NCBI RefSeq assembly: GCF_945882965.1
Contig: NZ_CAMCWY010000026.1
Location: forward strand, 1-35,094
DNA from: Sphingorhabdus sp. EL138
GTDB taxonomy: Bacteria; Pseudomonadota; Alphaproteobacteria; Sphingomonadales; Sphingomonadaceae
Length of the DNA stretch: 35,094 nt
Direction: 5' to 3'
Shown in pieces: positions 1 to 8,132 of the stretch. Made by a program: the position numbers and the translations under genes. The notes beneath the pieces were generated by a model, which had not been told where the DNA came from, did not search any database, and worked only from the letters and a program-made list of their open reading frames with translations. Numbering within the stretch: position 1 is the first letter of the stretch; each line of letters opens with the position of its first letter.

Positions 1-3000
1 GTCATAGACGCCTTGAGTGCGGGTGACGCTCGCGCCGTCGCCGTCGGCAAAGCCGGTCAGAACATAGTTGTTCGCGGCCAGTGTGGCAGCAGTGGTACCG
101 TCATAAATGCGGGTGATATTGCCCGTAAGCGCCGCCGTAAGCGCCGCCGGCGTGATGTTGCCGGTGATTTGGCTTGTGTCGAGCCCGTAGCCGAAAACGG
201 GCTTGTCGCTGCTGTCTGTGAATTCAATGGCGATGTCGCTGAATACGATTGGATGGGTGCCGGCATTGGGCTTGGCGTATCTTGCGGTAAAGTTGCTGAC
301 GGTGAACTGGTCATTGCTAAGCAGCCCATTGCCAACAAATGCGATTGAGCCTGCCGGCATTGCTGTTGAACCGTCATAGGTTTTCGTGATGCCACCGGTG
401 ACTGACAAGAACAGGGTAGGCTGCAGACTATAAACAAGCCCATTGCCGCTTGGCAGTGACGGCACCTGCGCCTCAGTTATGCCATAGAAACGGAAATCGT
501 GCTGCAACTCGCCGGTCATATCGGGGGTGTCGCCTGCGAAGGGATTGGTATTGCCACTCCCGATCAACCAGCGTGATTGTGATCCAGGTTTTAGCGGTGC
601 AGCATCGGTGGCGAGATTAACGAACCTTGTTGCGCCGGAAATCTTTATGTCGCCGACGGTTGCGATTGTGGCGCTGGACCCGAATGTCAAAGTTTTGGCC
701 GAATAGGCTTTGAATGTCGCAAGTTTGGAGGTTCCCCCGATCGCGCTGTTGGGCGATCCCCCGATGGTGATATCGCTCTGACCGTCTACGGTGAGGCCGA
801 AGTTGCCGTCGATCGTGCCATTCAAGGTTAGGCGGCCTACTGCTTCAATCCGAGAATTTCCAGCCAGCGAAATTGGCTTCAAAATCTCGACGTCGCTTTC
901 CGTGGTCAGTTGCAAGGTCGTTACGCTATCGCTATTGGCATTGCCCATAGTCAGGGGGGCGCTGCCACCCGAGAGGTTGCTGGTTGAGGCGACCCGTAAT
1001 GTCCCGTTCTGGAATGTGATTGCACCTAGGCCAACATTATTGCCGAACAAGCTGAGCCCACCAACACCTGACTTGGTGAGTGATGCCGCGACTATGTCAC
1101 CGTTGATTTTGCTTTCACTGTCGAGTGTCAGTTCAAGTTGACCCGTTTGGCCAAGATCGATGGAGCCGGCGTTCAGATCTGCAGCGTTGATGCTCAGATT
1201 GATGGGGGTGGATCCGCCCGCACCGCGGCTGATGCCGCCTGTTACGGCAACGGAGCCCTCTGAAATGAGGGCACTATTGCCACCAAGTTTGACGTTGCCG
1301 TCGATAAGGATGGATGCAGCATTCCCAGCTTGGGTCGTTTCGCCGGTATTAATCGTCCCGGCAAGTTTGACGCTGCCAGAGCCATTCTGGTTGCTGTCGG
1401 ATTGCAGCGCGACGGATAGACCCGATTGCGCCGCCATGATGTTAACCCCGCTTGCGATTACCACATCGCCGGTGGCGCCAAGCGACAGCTTTGTAAGTGG
1501 GCCAGCGCTTTTATTGTTGAACGCATAGATCGTCACATTTCCATCAACCGCTGCGGTTCCACCAGCTGCACCAGTTCCGCCAGTAGTTGCGAACGTTGGG
1601 CTTTGCGCGCGCAGCGTCACATTTGTTCCGCTATTGAGCCATGATTCGACTTGGGATGCCAGAATTTTGGTGTTGCCCGTTGGAAGGATCGGAACCGAAT
1701 TCAGTAACTGAAATGCGCCATCATTATACTCGAATGACTTGTTGGCAAAACCTGCGAGCAGGCCTGGATCGATCAGGCCTGTGGTTGCGTTTCGCGCGCC
1801 TCGAAACAGCTCAGTGAACTCCGTGGGTCCTGTCCTAGTGACGCCAGCTGTTACAGAGTGATCCAGAACTTTGAGATCACCGTAGTTAAACTGAATTCGA
1901 CCATCTTGATCGAGAATAATTTCGAAACTGTTATTATTATTGTTATTAAATTCTCTCGTTCCATAATATCCGAGGATAAAGCGTTTTTTGCTGTCGGGGA
2001 GGACTATGGTCGTGTAATAGGGATTTTTCAGATCGTTGAGGTCTGTCCACAATGCGAATACCGAGTTACGCGGCGTTATTGCATCATCAAGGGGTAATCC
2101 GTCGCAGCAATAGGAAGGATTACTGCTATTCATCGCAGATAAATTGCCAAATGTCAGGAAACCGTTCGATGAAACATCGACACTAGTATAGTCTTGACCA
2201 TTATAGTTGAAACTGAAGCCAAGGGGTACGTTAGCCGCAACTGTATCGTCGCCCAGATAGAGTGGTGCCATGCCGAGGACATCGATCGATGCCGAGGTTA
2301 TGTTGATGTTACCGGCCAGACCGCTAGCGGCTTTAGCGCGGGCAGATGCCTCCATTCTTTGCTCGAGCCTGTAAGCCTGAATATCAATAGTTCCGCCGTC
2401 GCCGCCACTTGTCCCGCCATCGGCCTGCAAAATTCCCGAAATTTGCATCAAGGATTGCGAATTGTTGAGATCACCGCGCAGGTTTATACTGCCTCCGGTG
2501 CCCGTGGTCGAAGCATTTGCTAGCAACTGCGCGCCTGATGCGATACTGATACTTTGCGCCCCGTCAGTTTGCTCGGGTGAAAGGCTGTTAGTCGGCAACA
2601 GCAGATCTATAGTGCCACCACTGTCGCCGCTAACGTCTATCTTACTGGATGCGCCAATATCGATAGCGGCAGCGGCAAGGACTATACCACCGCTATTCAT
2701 GCCGCTACCACCGGTGGCATCGATAACACCGCCAACGGAAGCGTTGTCTTCTGCGGAAGAGTAGCCGCCGACGGATATCTGTCCCCGCGGGCCTGCATCG
2801 AGGGTTATCACGCCGCCAATGTTGTTGACGGTCTGGGCCTGCACGAGGCCGTTGTTACTGATGACGCCGCCGATCACGTCGACAGCGCTGCGCACCGTCA
2901 TAAGGATCGTGCCCCCATCGGCCACAATTCTACCGTTATTTGAGACACTGTTTGGGAAATCACTATCGGGGGCACCCGCCGGGTCGGACACCAGGAATGA

Positions 3001-3702
3001 CATCAGCCCGTTACCGTCAAGATCAACGGTAAAGGCCTGGCCTCCACCCAAGGCGATCTTTCCCAAACGGGCGCTTATCACCGCTTCGTTGTTGGCACTG
3101 GAACTGATGTTCGCGACATTCCTGCCAGCAAGCACCGCATATCCCGACGGCACGTCGATCTGGCCATAATTGTTGATGGTCGCGTCGGTTGCGCCAGAAA
3201 ATACAAAACGTCCGGTGCTGTCCATGAAGGCACCAGGATCGATGTCGGCCGTGGTAGCAAGGAACCCGGAGGCATTGACACGACCGGTCGAGCCTATGAT
3301 CGTGCCTTGGGGGTTGAGAAGCCAGACTTGGCCATTCGCATTAATAGTGCCGTCGATTTGGAACGCTAACGGTGTGGCCACGCTGCTTCGGTTAAGCGTG
3401 ATCGACTGGCTATTAGGCTGGACAAAGTTTAAGGTCTCGTCGGCTTGCAAGAGGATTTGCGACCAGTCGAGTACTGCTCGGGGGGTGGTCTGCGTAACCG
3501 TGAATGTCTTAGTGTCCACGTTGCTAGCGAATGTGGCGGATCCGTTTCCTTGTGCGATCGTGAACGGCACGTCCTCAGCATTGGCGGCGGCCAGCGCGGG
3601 TATGCCGACCGCTAAGGCCAGTGTCGTCCGAAACGATAGCCGGCGAATAGCCGGACGGCATGTTCGACCATGATTGGCGGCTCGAATTTTTGCGCTGGTC
3701 AT
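1..3702 (-). CDS. TpsA-type filamentous haemagglutinin exoprotein (C-terminus beyond window)
   Basis: This is the secreted partner of a two-partner secretion pair, probably an adhesin that folds as a beta-helix outside the cell. The frame is open for 1,234 codons from an ATG at 3702 and leaves the window without a stop. A signal peptide ends near residue 42 (PALAAANA). The haemagglutination-activity domain follows, with the hallmark NGQVWLLNPQGTIIG near residue 123. Glycine-, serine- and asparagine-rich repeats make up the middle. Residues about 477-640 form a different globular segment that resembles a nidogen-like (NIDO) domain: LGDDTV, then SSNGFLTFG, FALWTDL and ILDQDGRIQFNYGDL, with six consecutive Asn. 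Near residues 1105 and 1199, KTYDGST and RIYDGTT mark YDG repeats typical of large haemagglutinins. The gene begins 11 bases after the tpsB stop, preceded by GAAAGACG as ribosome site. The TPS assignment is firm; the ligand is unknown. Confidence 0.9.
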   Translation of the reverse strand, partial: MTSAKIRAANHGRTCRPAIRRLSFRTTLALAVGIPALAAANAEDVPFTIAQGNGSATFASNVDTKTFTVTQTTPRAVLDWSQILLQADETLNFVQPNSQSITLNRSSVATPLAFQIDGTINANGQVWLLNPQGTIIGSTGRVNASGFLATTADIDPGAFMDSTGRFVFSGATDATINNYGQIDVPSGYAVLAGRNVANISSSANNEAVISARLGKIALGGGQAFTVDLDGNGLMSFLVSDPAGAPDSDFPNSVSNNGRIVADGGTILMTVRSAVDVIGGVISNNGLVQAQTVNNIGGVITLDAGPRGQISVGGYSSAEDNASVGGVIDATGGSGMNSGGIVLAAAAIDIGASSKIDVSGDSGGTIDLLLPTNSLSPEQTDGAQSISIASGAQLLANASTTGTGGSINLRGDLNNSQSLMQISGILQADGGTSGGDGGTIDIQAYRLEQRMEASARAKAASGLAGNINITSASIDVLGMAPLYLGDDTVAANVPLGFSFNYNGQDYTSVDVSSNGFLTFGNLSAMNSSNPSYCCDGLPLDDAITPRNSVFALWTDLNDLKNPYYTTIVLPDSKKRFILGYYGTREFNNNNNNSFEIILDQDGRIQFNYGDLKVLDHSVTAGVTRTGPTEFTELFRGARNATTGLIDPGLLAGFANKSFEYNDGAFQLLNSVPILPTGNTKILASQVESWLNSGTNVTLRAQSPTFATTGGTGAAGGTAAVDGNVTIYAFNNKSAGPLTKLSLGATGDVVIASGVNIMAAQSGLSVALQSDSNQNGSGSVKLAGTINTGETTQAGNAASILIDGNVKLGGNSALISEGSVAVTGGISRGAGGSTPINLSINAADLNAGSIDLGQTGQLELTLDSESKINGDIVAASLTKSGVGGLSLFGNNVGLGAITFQNGTLRVASTSNLSGGSAPLTMGNANSDSVTTLQLTTESDVEILKPISLAGNSRIEAVGRLTLNGTIDGNFGLTVDGQSDITIGGSPNSAIGGTSKLATFKAYSAKTLTFGSSATIATVGDIKISGATRFVNLATDAAPLKPGSQSRWLIGSGNTNPFAGDTPDMTGELQHDFRFYGITEAQVPSLPSGNGLVYSLQPTLFLSVTGGITKTYDGSTAMPAGSIAFVGNGLLSNDQFTVSNFTARYAKPNAGTHPIVFSDIAIEFTDSSDKPVFGYGLDTSQITGNITPAALTAALTGNITRIYDGTTAATLAANNYVLTGFADGDGASVTRTQGVYD

Positions 3703-3713
3703 GACATCGTCTT

Positions 3714-5420
3714 TCAAAACTGCAAAATTGCGCTGAGAATAAAGCGGCCGCTACTCTTGACGCCGTCCAGCAGCGCGCGGCGCGCCGAAGAGAACTGCGT
3801 GTCAATCGACAACCGGCGGAGCAGCGTGAACCGCGCTCCAACTCCGAGCGAGGAAATGGTCGTGCTCTGCTTGGGGGTTGCCTCATAAGCGAGCGTCGTA
3901 GCTTGCGCCCGGTCCGCAAAAGCATAGACTTGGGTGGCCTCAATGAGGCTGGGTACCTGAACACCCGAAAGCGATGCATATAGTTCACCAATTACCCCAA
4001 CGCCGCGCTCGCCGACCACTGATGATGGATCATAGGCGCGCCCGATGCTGCGCCCGCCAAAAGAAATTTGCTCCCCCGATAGCAGACGGTTGGCGGTATA
4101 TTGGCCTTGCAATGTCATACTCGCGCCGATCGGGCCACGGATCGGCTGATTGCGCTGGAATTGATAGGTCAGCCGCAGAAAATGTGGATTGAACCCCTGG
4201 ACCGACGGCAAGGGCGCATCGGCACCGTTCGCACCCAATAGGCCAAGGCCGTGGAGCACGTTAACGCCAAATGTCATGTCGCCCGCCAGCCAACCGATTT
4301 GTCGCCACTGCAGGCCAAGGCTGGCAACTGTGCTCCGGTCGTCGTTAATCTCTGTGCCCAACGCCTTGACGAAGCTGCGATTCAGCGTCATCCCAGCATC
4401 AAGATAGATGGAATTGGCCCGGGATCGAAGCAACGGCACGCGCAAACTTGCGCTCAGCGAGCCCGATCGACTTTGCACATCAAGATCACGAATTAGACCG
4501 CCCGGCGCTGCGTGCGCGACAAGCGCGCCGATACTGCCCACCACACCATTATTGCCAAGCGGTATCGCATATCGCCCGCTTACTGCTTGCAGCTCTCTAA
4601 AACCTTCTCCGGATATTGCCAGCGACAGGTCAAGCGCCCCGGGTCTGCCAAAGGGCTGAATGACCGTTGTGCCGAGCGAATAATTTATTGGCCCCACGGC
4701 GTCGGAACCCGAATTGTTTACCGCGGCAAAGGCAGCTCTTGGCGGCTTGACGGCTGTTAGCAAGATATCGCTACTGCCCAGCGTGCCCCCTGGACGCAGT
4801 ACGCTGGTCACGGCCATACCTGGTGTGTCATTTAGCAGGAGCAACCTCTGCTCAAGATCAAGGAAGCGAACCGGGCGCTGGCCGAGCACTGGGGTGATCA
4901 TTGCCTGAGTAAGTTTCCGGCTGGCTTGGTTCGGTGCCTGGACAAAAGCGTTGGCTAAGAACCCTTCGACTACCTGTACCTCAAGGGTGCCGTCGCGCAC
5001 CTCTTGCGGAGCGATGAAAACTCGGGTCAGAAAAAAGCCATCGGCGCGATAGAGATTTTCAAGCTTATTGGCGGCCTCACGCAAGTCGCTCAAAACGATT
5101 TTCTTGCCTTCAAGCGAGGCAAAAATTGCGCGCCAGCGCTCTTCCGGGAAATGCGTCGCACCAGTTACCTTGATGCGGGTGATCGAAAACTCGATTTCAT
5201 CCACGGCTTTTGGAACGCTTGCCTTTTCAGGGTTCTGAATGCGCAATTGTAATGGCGTCTCTGGAAGGGGCAGAGGTTGGACCCGCTGACGCGAAATATC
5301 CGCCTGTGGCGGTGGCCGGATGATTTGGGCGATGGCAGGCGCAGCATGCATCGCCATCAAGGTCGGTGCAACGTAAAATATAGGCATAAAATATGCCAAA
5401 GTTCGGAGTTTATTTGTCAT
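3714..5420 (-). CDS. TpsB outer-membrane transporter (ShlB/FhaC/HecB family)
   Basis: This is the outer-membrane pore that exports and activates the TpsA protein encoded just downstream. The 568-residue length is normal for the family. An N-terminal signal peptide ends near AAPAIAQ (residue about 32). A proline-rich linker follows, then a first POTRA domain (about residues 73-150, FSITRIKVTGATHFPEE to VQVVEGFL), a second POTRA domain, and a 16-strand-type barrel ending in the terminal aromatic residue of ILQF. The conserved VRGY loop of the Omp85/TpsB superfamily appears as IGRAYD, preceded by the expected FGG and followed by GERG, so the signature is divergent but recognisable. The start codon overlaps the 3' end of the cyclase gene by 11 bases, which implies translational coupling. 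The family call is secure. Specificity for the adjacent TpsA is inferred from position. Confidence 0.93.
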   Translation of the reverse strand: MTNKLRTLAYFMPIFYVAPTLMAMHAAPAIAQIIRPPPQADISRQRVQPLPLPETPLQLRIQNPEKASVPKAVDEIEFSITRIKVTGATHFPEERWRAIFASLEGKKIVLSDLREAANKLENLYRADGFFLTRVFIAPQEVRDGTLEVQVVEGFLANAFVQAPNQASRKLTQAMITPVLGQRPVRFLDLEQRLLLLNDTPGMAVTSVLRPGGTLGSSDILLTAVKPPRAAFAAVNNSGSDAVGPINYSLGTTVIQPFGRPGALDLSLAISGEGFRELQAVSGRYAIPLGNNGVVGSIGALVAHAAPGGLIRDLDVQSRSGSLSASLRVPLLRSRANSIYLDAGMTLNRSFVKALGTEINDDRSTVASLGLQWRQIGWLAGDMTFGVNVLHGLGLLGANGADAPLPSVQGFNPHFLRLTYQFQRNQPIRGPIGASMTLQGQYTANRLLSGEQISFGGRSIGRAYDPSSVVGERGVGVIGELYASLSGVQVPSLIEATQVYAFADRAQATTLAYEATPKQSTTISSLGVGARFTLLRRLSIDTQFSSARRALLDGVKSSGRFILSAILQF

Positions 5421-7374
5421 CCATCACCACCCGCGAAGAAAGCAGCCCGTGTGCAATCCGATCCTGATGGAAACGGATGACGGGATCTTCCGGAAAATCC
5501 TTGGAAAGTCTCGTCAGACAATCGACAGCGTCTGGATCGCTGGCTTCAAGCAAGGCATAGGCCCGGCGATAACCTGCAATCAACTCCGGCGCATCGGTCG
5601 CGGCTACAGGGGTATATAGGCGCGTTGCCTGCACCTTGCCTTTAAGTACAATGTCGCCAATCGGTCGAAATTCGAGATCGGGGCATTGGTCGACGACCTG
5701 TTGGGTGCAACAAATGCGCGTGCCAAAATATTTGTTGACGGCTTCAGTCCGCGCGGCTGTGTTTACTGTGTCGCCTAGCGCCGTGAAATCCATGCGCGAT
5801 TGCGAGCCAAAGTTACCGATGATGGACAGGCCGCTATGGACACCGATGCGGGTGACACCAAGAGGGATATCGCGGGCGTTGCAGTCCTTTCGGAAGGCTT
5901 CGGCATAAGCATCGAGTTCAAGCGCGCAACGAATTCCACGCGCGGCATGGTCGGCCTGCGGTATCGGAGCATTGAAGATCGCCATAATGGCATCGCCGAT
6001 GAATTTGTCGATTGTGCCGGTATGTTTCAGGATGATCTCGCAAGCGCCGTCGAGATATCTGTTTAAAACTTCAGAGAGTTCTTCGGCCTCCAATTTTTCA
6101 GACAATGTGGTGAAGCCGGCGATATCGGTGAAGATGAACGTTGCGTCCCGCTTGGAACCCGACACTTGCACCGCGCTCGGATCTGCGATCAACTGGTCGA
6201 CCACTGCCGGCGAGACATAGCGTGAAAATGTGCTCTGAATAAATTCGCGCTGCTTGCGTTCGCCGCGTCCAATAATGAGGTCCATCATCCACAAAGCGAG
6301 GAATAGCGACAGCGTCGGTCCGAACAGCGGCAACATTGGCAGGCCCTTGCCAAAGCCCAAAATTGCGCCGACCCAATATACAATTGTGATGACGACGCTG
6401 ATACCGACATTGAAGACGATACCAATTCGCAACAGGCTTAATCCGGTACCAATTATGGCGAAGAGCGCCAATAGGCCAATGGTCCATGGCTCAGGCACCG
6501 TGGGCGGGCTCCGTCCTTCTAAAATCTGTGTGATGCCGTGGGCCTGAACCATAACGCCTGGCATGTTGCCCCGATCGCCATCGTCAATTATGGATAGCGG
6601 GGTACGGTGGCGATCTGTGATCGACAGCACTGCGCCGATTAACACGATTTTACCCTTGATCAGTTCAGGAGGCAAAAACGGCAGATAAGTAGCCGAAAAA
6701 GTTGGGAAAGGCGTGTTTTCGGCATCTGGCTGCGCACGCCAAGCGATGTCGACTGGAACCAGAGGCGCTTTTGCACCGCCCATACCGGCCAATTTCCTCA
6801 CAAACCCGGCTGGATTCTGAGGGGTGTCAACGCGCTGGCCATTAATGACAGTGCCGCCTGGGTTGATGCGGCGGACCAGCCCATCAAAGGGATCGGTCAG
6901 CAGGTTCGCCTCGGCACGCTTATCTTCCGGAATAAACGCCTCCAAATAGGCAAGCTGATCAGCGTTGACGACATTAGGGGCCGAACTGAAGCTGAAGGCC
7001 AGCGGCGTGCTTGTGGCGCGGATGACCTTGCGAAGTCGTCCATCTTTTGCGGGTTCGGTCGGTTGATCGACGATGATGTCTACCCCGATGGCAGCTGCGC
7101 CCTTGTCTTCAAGTTGTTCGATCAAATCGGCAACAAGACCCCGATCAACGGGCGATCGATACGAAAATGCGGCCAGCGTCGCCTCGTCGATGGCGATGAC
7201 TACTACATCCGAAGATGGCGGCATCGCTGGCTGCATCGCTGCGACACGAATATCAGCGAGCTTTGTTTCCAGATTTGCCAGCGGCGCGATGAATTTGACG
7301 CTGCTGCCGCTGAGAAACGCGGCGACAAATGCAATTACGATCGCGACCAAGACCTGCCGAGTTGCGCGGCTCAT
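5410..7374 (-). CDS. CHASE2-domain transmembrane class III adenylate cyclase
   Basis: This protein should make cAMP from ATP in response to a periplasmic signal. It has an N-terminal membrane segment (about 8-24), a periplasmic CHASE2 sensor domain (about 30-290, with the VVVIAIDEATLAAF and GKIVLIGAV motifs), three membrane helices (about 302-375) and a cytoplasmic cyclase domain (about 413-590). All catalytic positions are present: metal-binding D417 (FTDIAGF) and D461 (FIGDAIM), adenine-selecting K457 and D535 (LGDTVN), and transition-state N538 and R542. It is therefore predicted to be an active adenylate, not guanylate, cyclase. A short helical extension follows the catalytic domain. The start overlaps the preceding gene by 4 bases (ATGA), and the 3' end overlaps tpsB. 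The context suggests it senses the state of the periplasm or of the secreted adhesin. The signal itself cannot be read from the sequence. Confidence 0.93.
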   Translation of the reverse strand: MSRATRQVLVAIVIAFVAAFLSGSSVKFIAPLANLETKLADIRVAAMQPAMPPSSDVVVIAIDEATLAAFSYRSPVDRGLVADLIEQLEDKGAAAIGVDIIVDQPTEPAKDGRLRKVIRATSTPLAFSFSSAPNVVNADQLAYLEAFIPEDKRAEANLLTDPFDGLVRRINPGGTVINGQRVDTPQNPAGFVRKLAGMGGAKAPLVPVDIAWRAQPDAENTPFPTFSATYLPFLPPELIKGKIVLIGAVLSITDRHRTPLSIIDDGDRGNMPGVMVQAHGITQILEGRSPPTVPEPWTIGLLALFAIIGTGLSLLRIGIVFNVGISVVITIVYWVGAILGFGKGLPMLPLFGPTLSLFLALWMMDLIIGRGERKQREFIQSTFSRYVSPAVVDQLIADPSAVQVSGSKRDATFIFTDIAGFTTLSEKLEAEELSEVLNRYLDGACEIILKHTGTIDKFIGDAIMAIFNAPIPQADHAARGIRCALELDAYAEAFRKDCNARDIPLGVTRIGVHSGLSIIGNFGSQSRMDFTALGDTVNTAARTEAVNKYFGTRICCTQQVVDQCPDLEFRPIGDIVLKGKVQATRLYTPVAATDAPELIAGYRRAYALLEASDPDAVDCLTRLSKDFPEDPVIRFHQDRIAHGLLSSRVVMDDK

Positions 7375-8132
7375 TTTTGTAATGCCCCGGTCTGTGGCTC
7401 GCCATCGCCCAGCGACGTTGCGCTATCGGCAAGATCTTTGCCAATAGCCATCAGATATGAATCAGCTTGCTGAACGCAAGCCTTTTCCAGCATCCAGGCG
7501 CTGATCACCAGAGGATCGTCGATATCACGCGGTATCATGTTGATACGGAGGGGATATTCTTGGCCACCGGCACGGACTATGAAGGTTTTTAAATCGTCAA
7601 GCCCAACAATATCTGGGGGCGTCATGCGATCTGCAGATGCCTGCCATACATAATCGGCGCGCCATGAGCGATCAACGGGAAATACTGCAAAGGCCTGTTC
7701 GGCGAGGCTCTCAGGACGCCACCAAACTGGCTTTTCGCCCTCTTTGAGGCAGCGATCGCCACCGCGTGAGATGTCGATAAGCCAAGGCTCCGGCAAGGGC
7801 GCGGCACTTGCTCCGGACCTAACTGCCCCGACTGAGCTAGCACGATCGTTGCGGGTGGCGATAAGTGCTGCCAAAGCCGTCCGTGGATTCTGAACGGATC
7901 CAGCGTTACGGACGGCGGGACCAGAATAGGGACCACGCAATGTCGACATCCGGCCATCGGGTGCGACTAGAACGATTTTTTCGCCTTCGACGAGCTTAAC
8001 CGTCCGCGCACTATCGATGCGCATCCCAGGCTTTAGGCCGGCACCGCGTGCTTCAACGACAATCATCGGCGTGGCAAGGGCTGGCCAGGCAAGGACGAGC
8101 GCCAGCCCCGAAGCGAGCGCCTTCCAACTCAT
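7371..8132 (-). CDS. Exported protein of unknown function with an N-terminal FecR/SH3-like segment
   Basis: I do not recognise a named family. The 253-residue product has a clear signal peptide (MSWKALASGLALVLAWPALA). After it comes a short beta-rich segment, about residues 30-70, reading VKLVEGEKIVLVAPDGRMS and LRGPYSG, which resembles FecR or SH3-like folds used in periplasmic scaffolds. A variable alanine- and arginine-rich linker leads to a C-terminal domain. That domain contains GGDRCLKEG, VWWRPESL, DRSWRADYVW and a conserved-looking EKACVQQ, so the two cysteines could form a disulfide in the periplasm. It overlaps both neighbours by 4 bases (ATGA), between the CHAT gene and the CHASE2 cyclase. 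It may therefore link the CHAT protein to the periplasmic CHASE2 sensor. That role is only inferred from position. Confidence 0.75.
   Translation of the reverse strand: MSWKALASGLALVLAWPALATPMIVVEARGAGLKPGMRIDSARTVKLVEGEKIVLVAPDGRMSTLRGPYSGPAVRNAGSVQNPRTALAALIATRNDRASSVGAVRSGASAAPLPEPWLIDISRGGDRCLKEGEKPVWWRPESLAEQAFAVFPVDRSWRADYVWQASADRMTPPDIVGLDDLKTFIVRAGGQEYPLRINMIPRDIDDPLVISAWMLEKACVQQADSYLMAIGKDLADSATSLGDGEPQTGALQK

Noticed and set aside
791-3673. Several plus-strand open frames of 100-167 codons opposite the haemagglutinin gene
   Set aside because: They are low-complexity proline/serine/leucine shadows of the repetitive minus-strand coding sequence.
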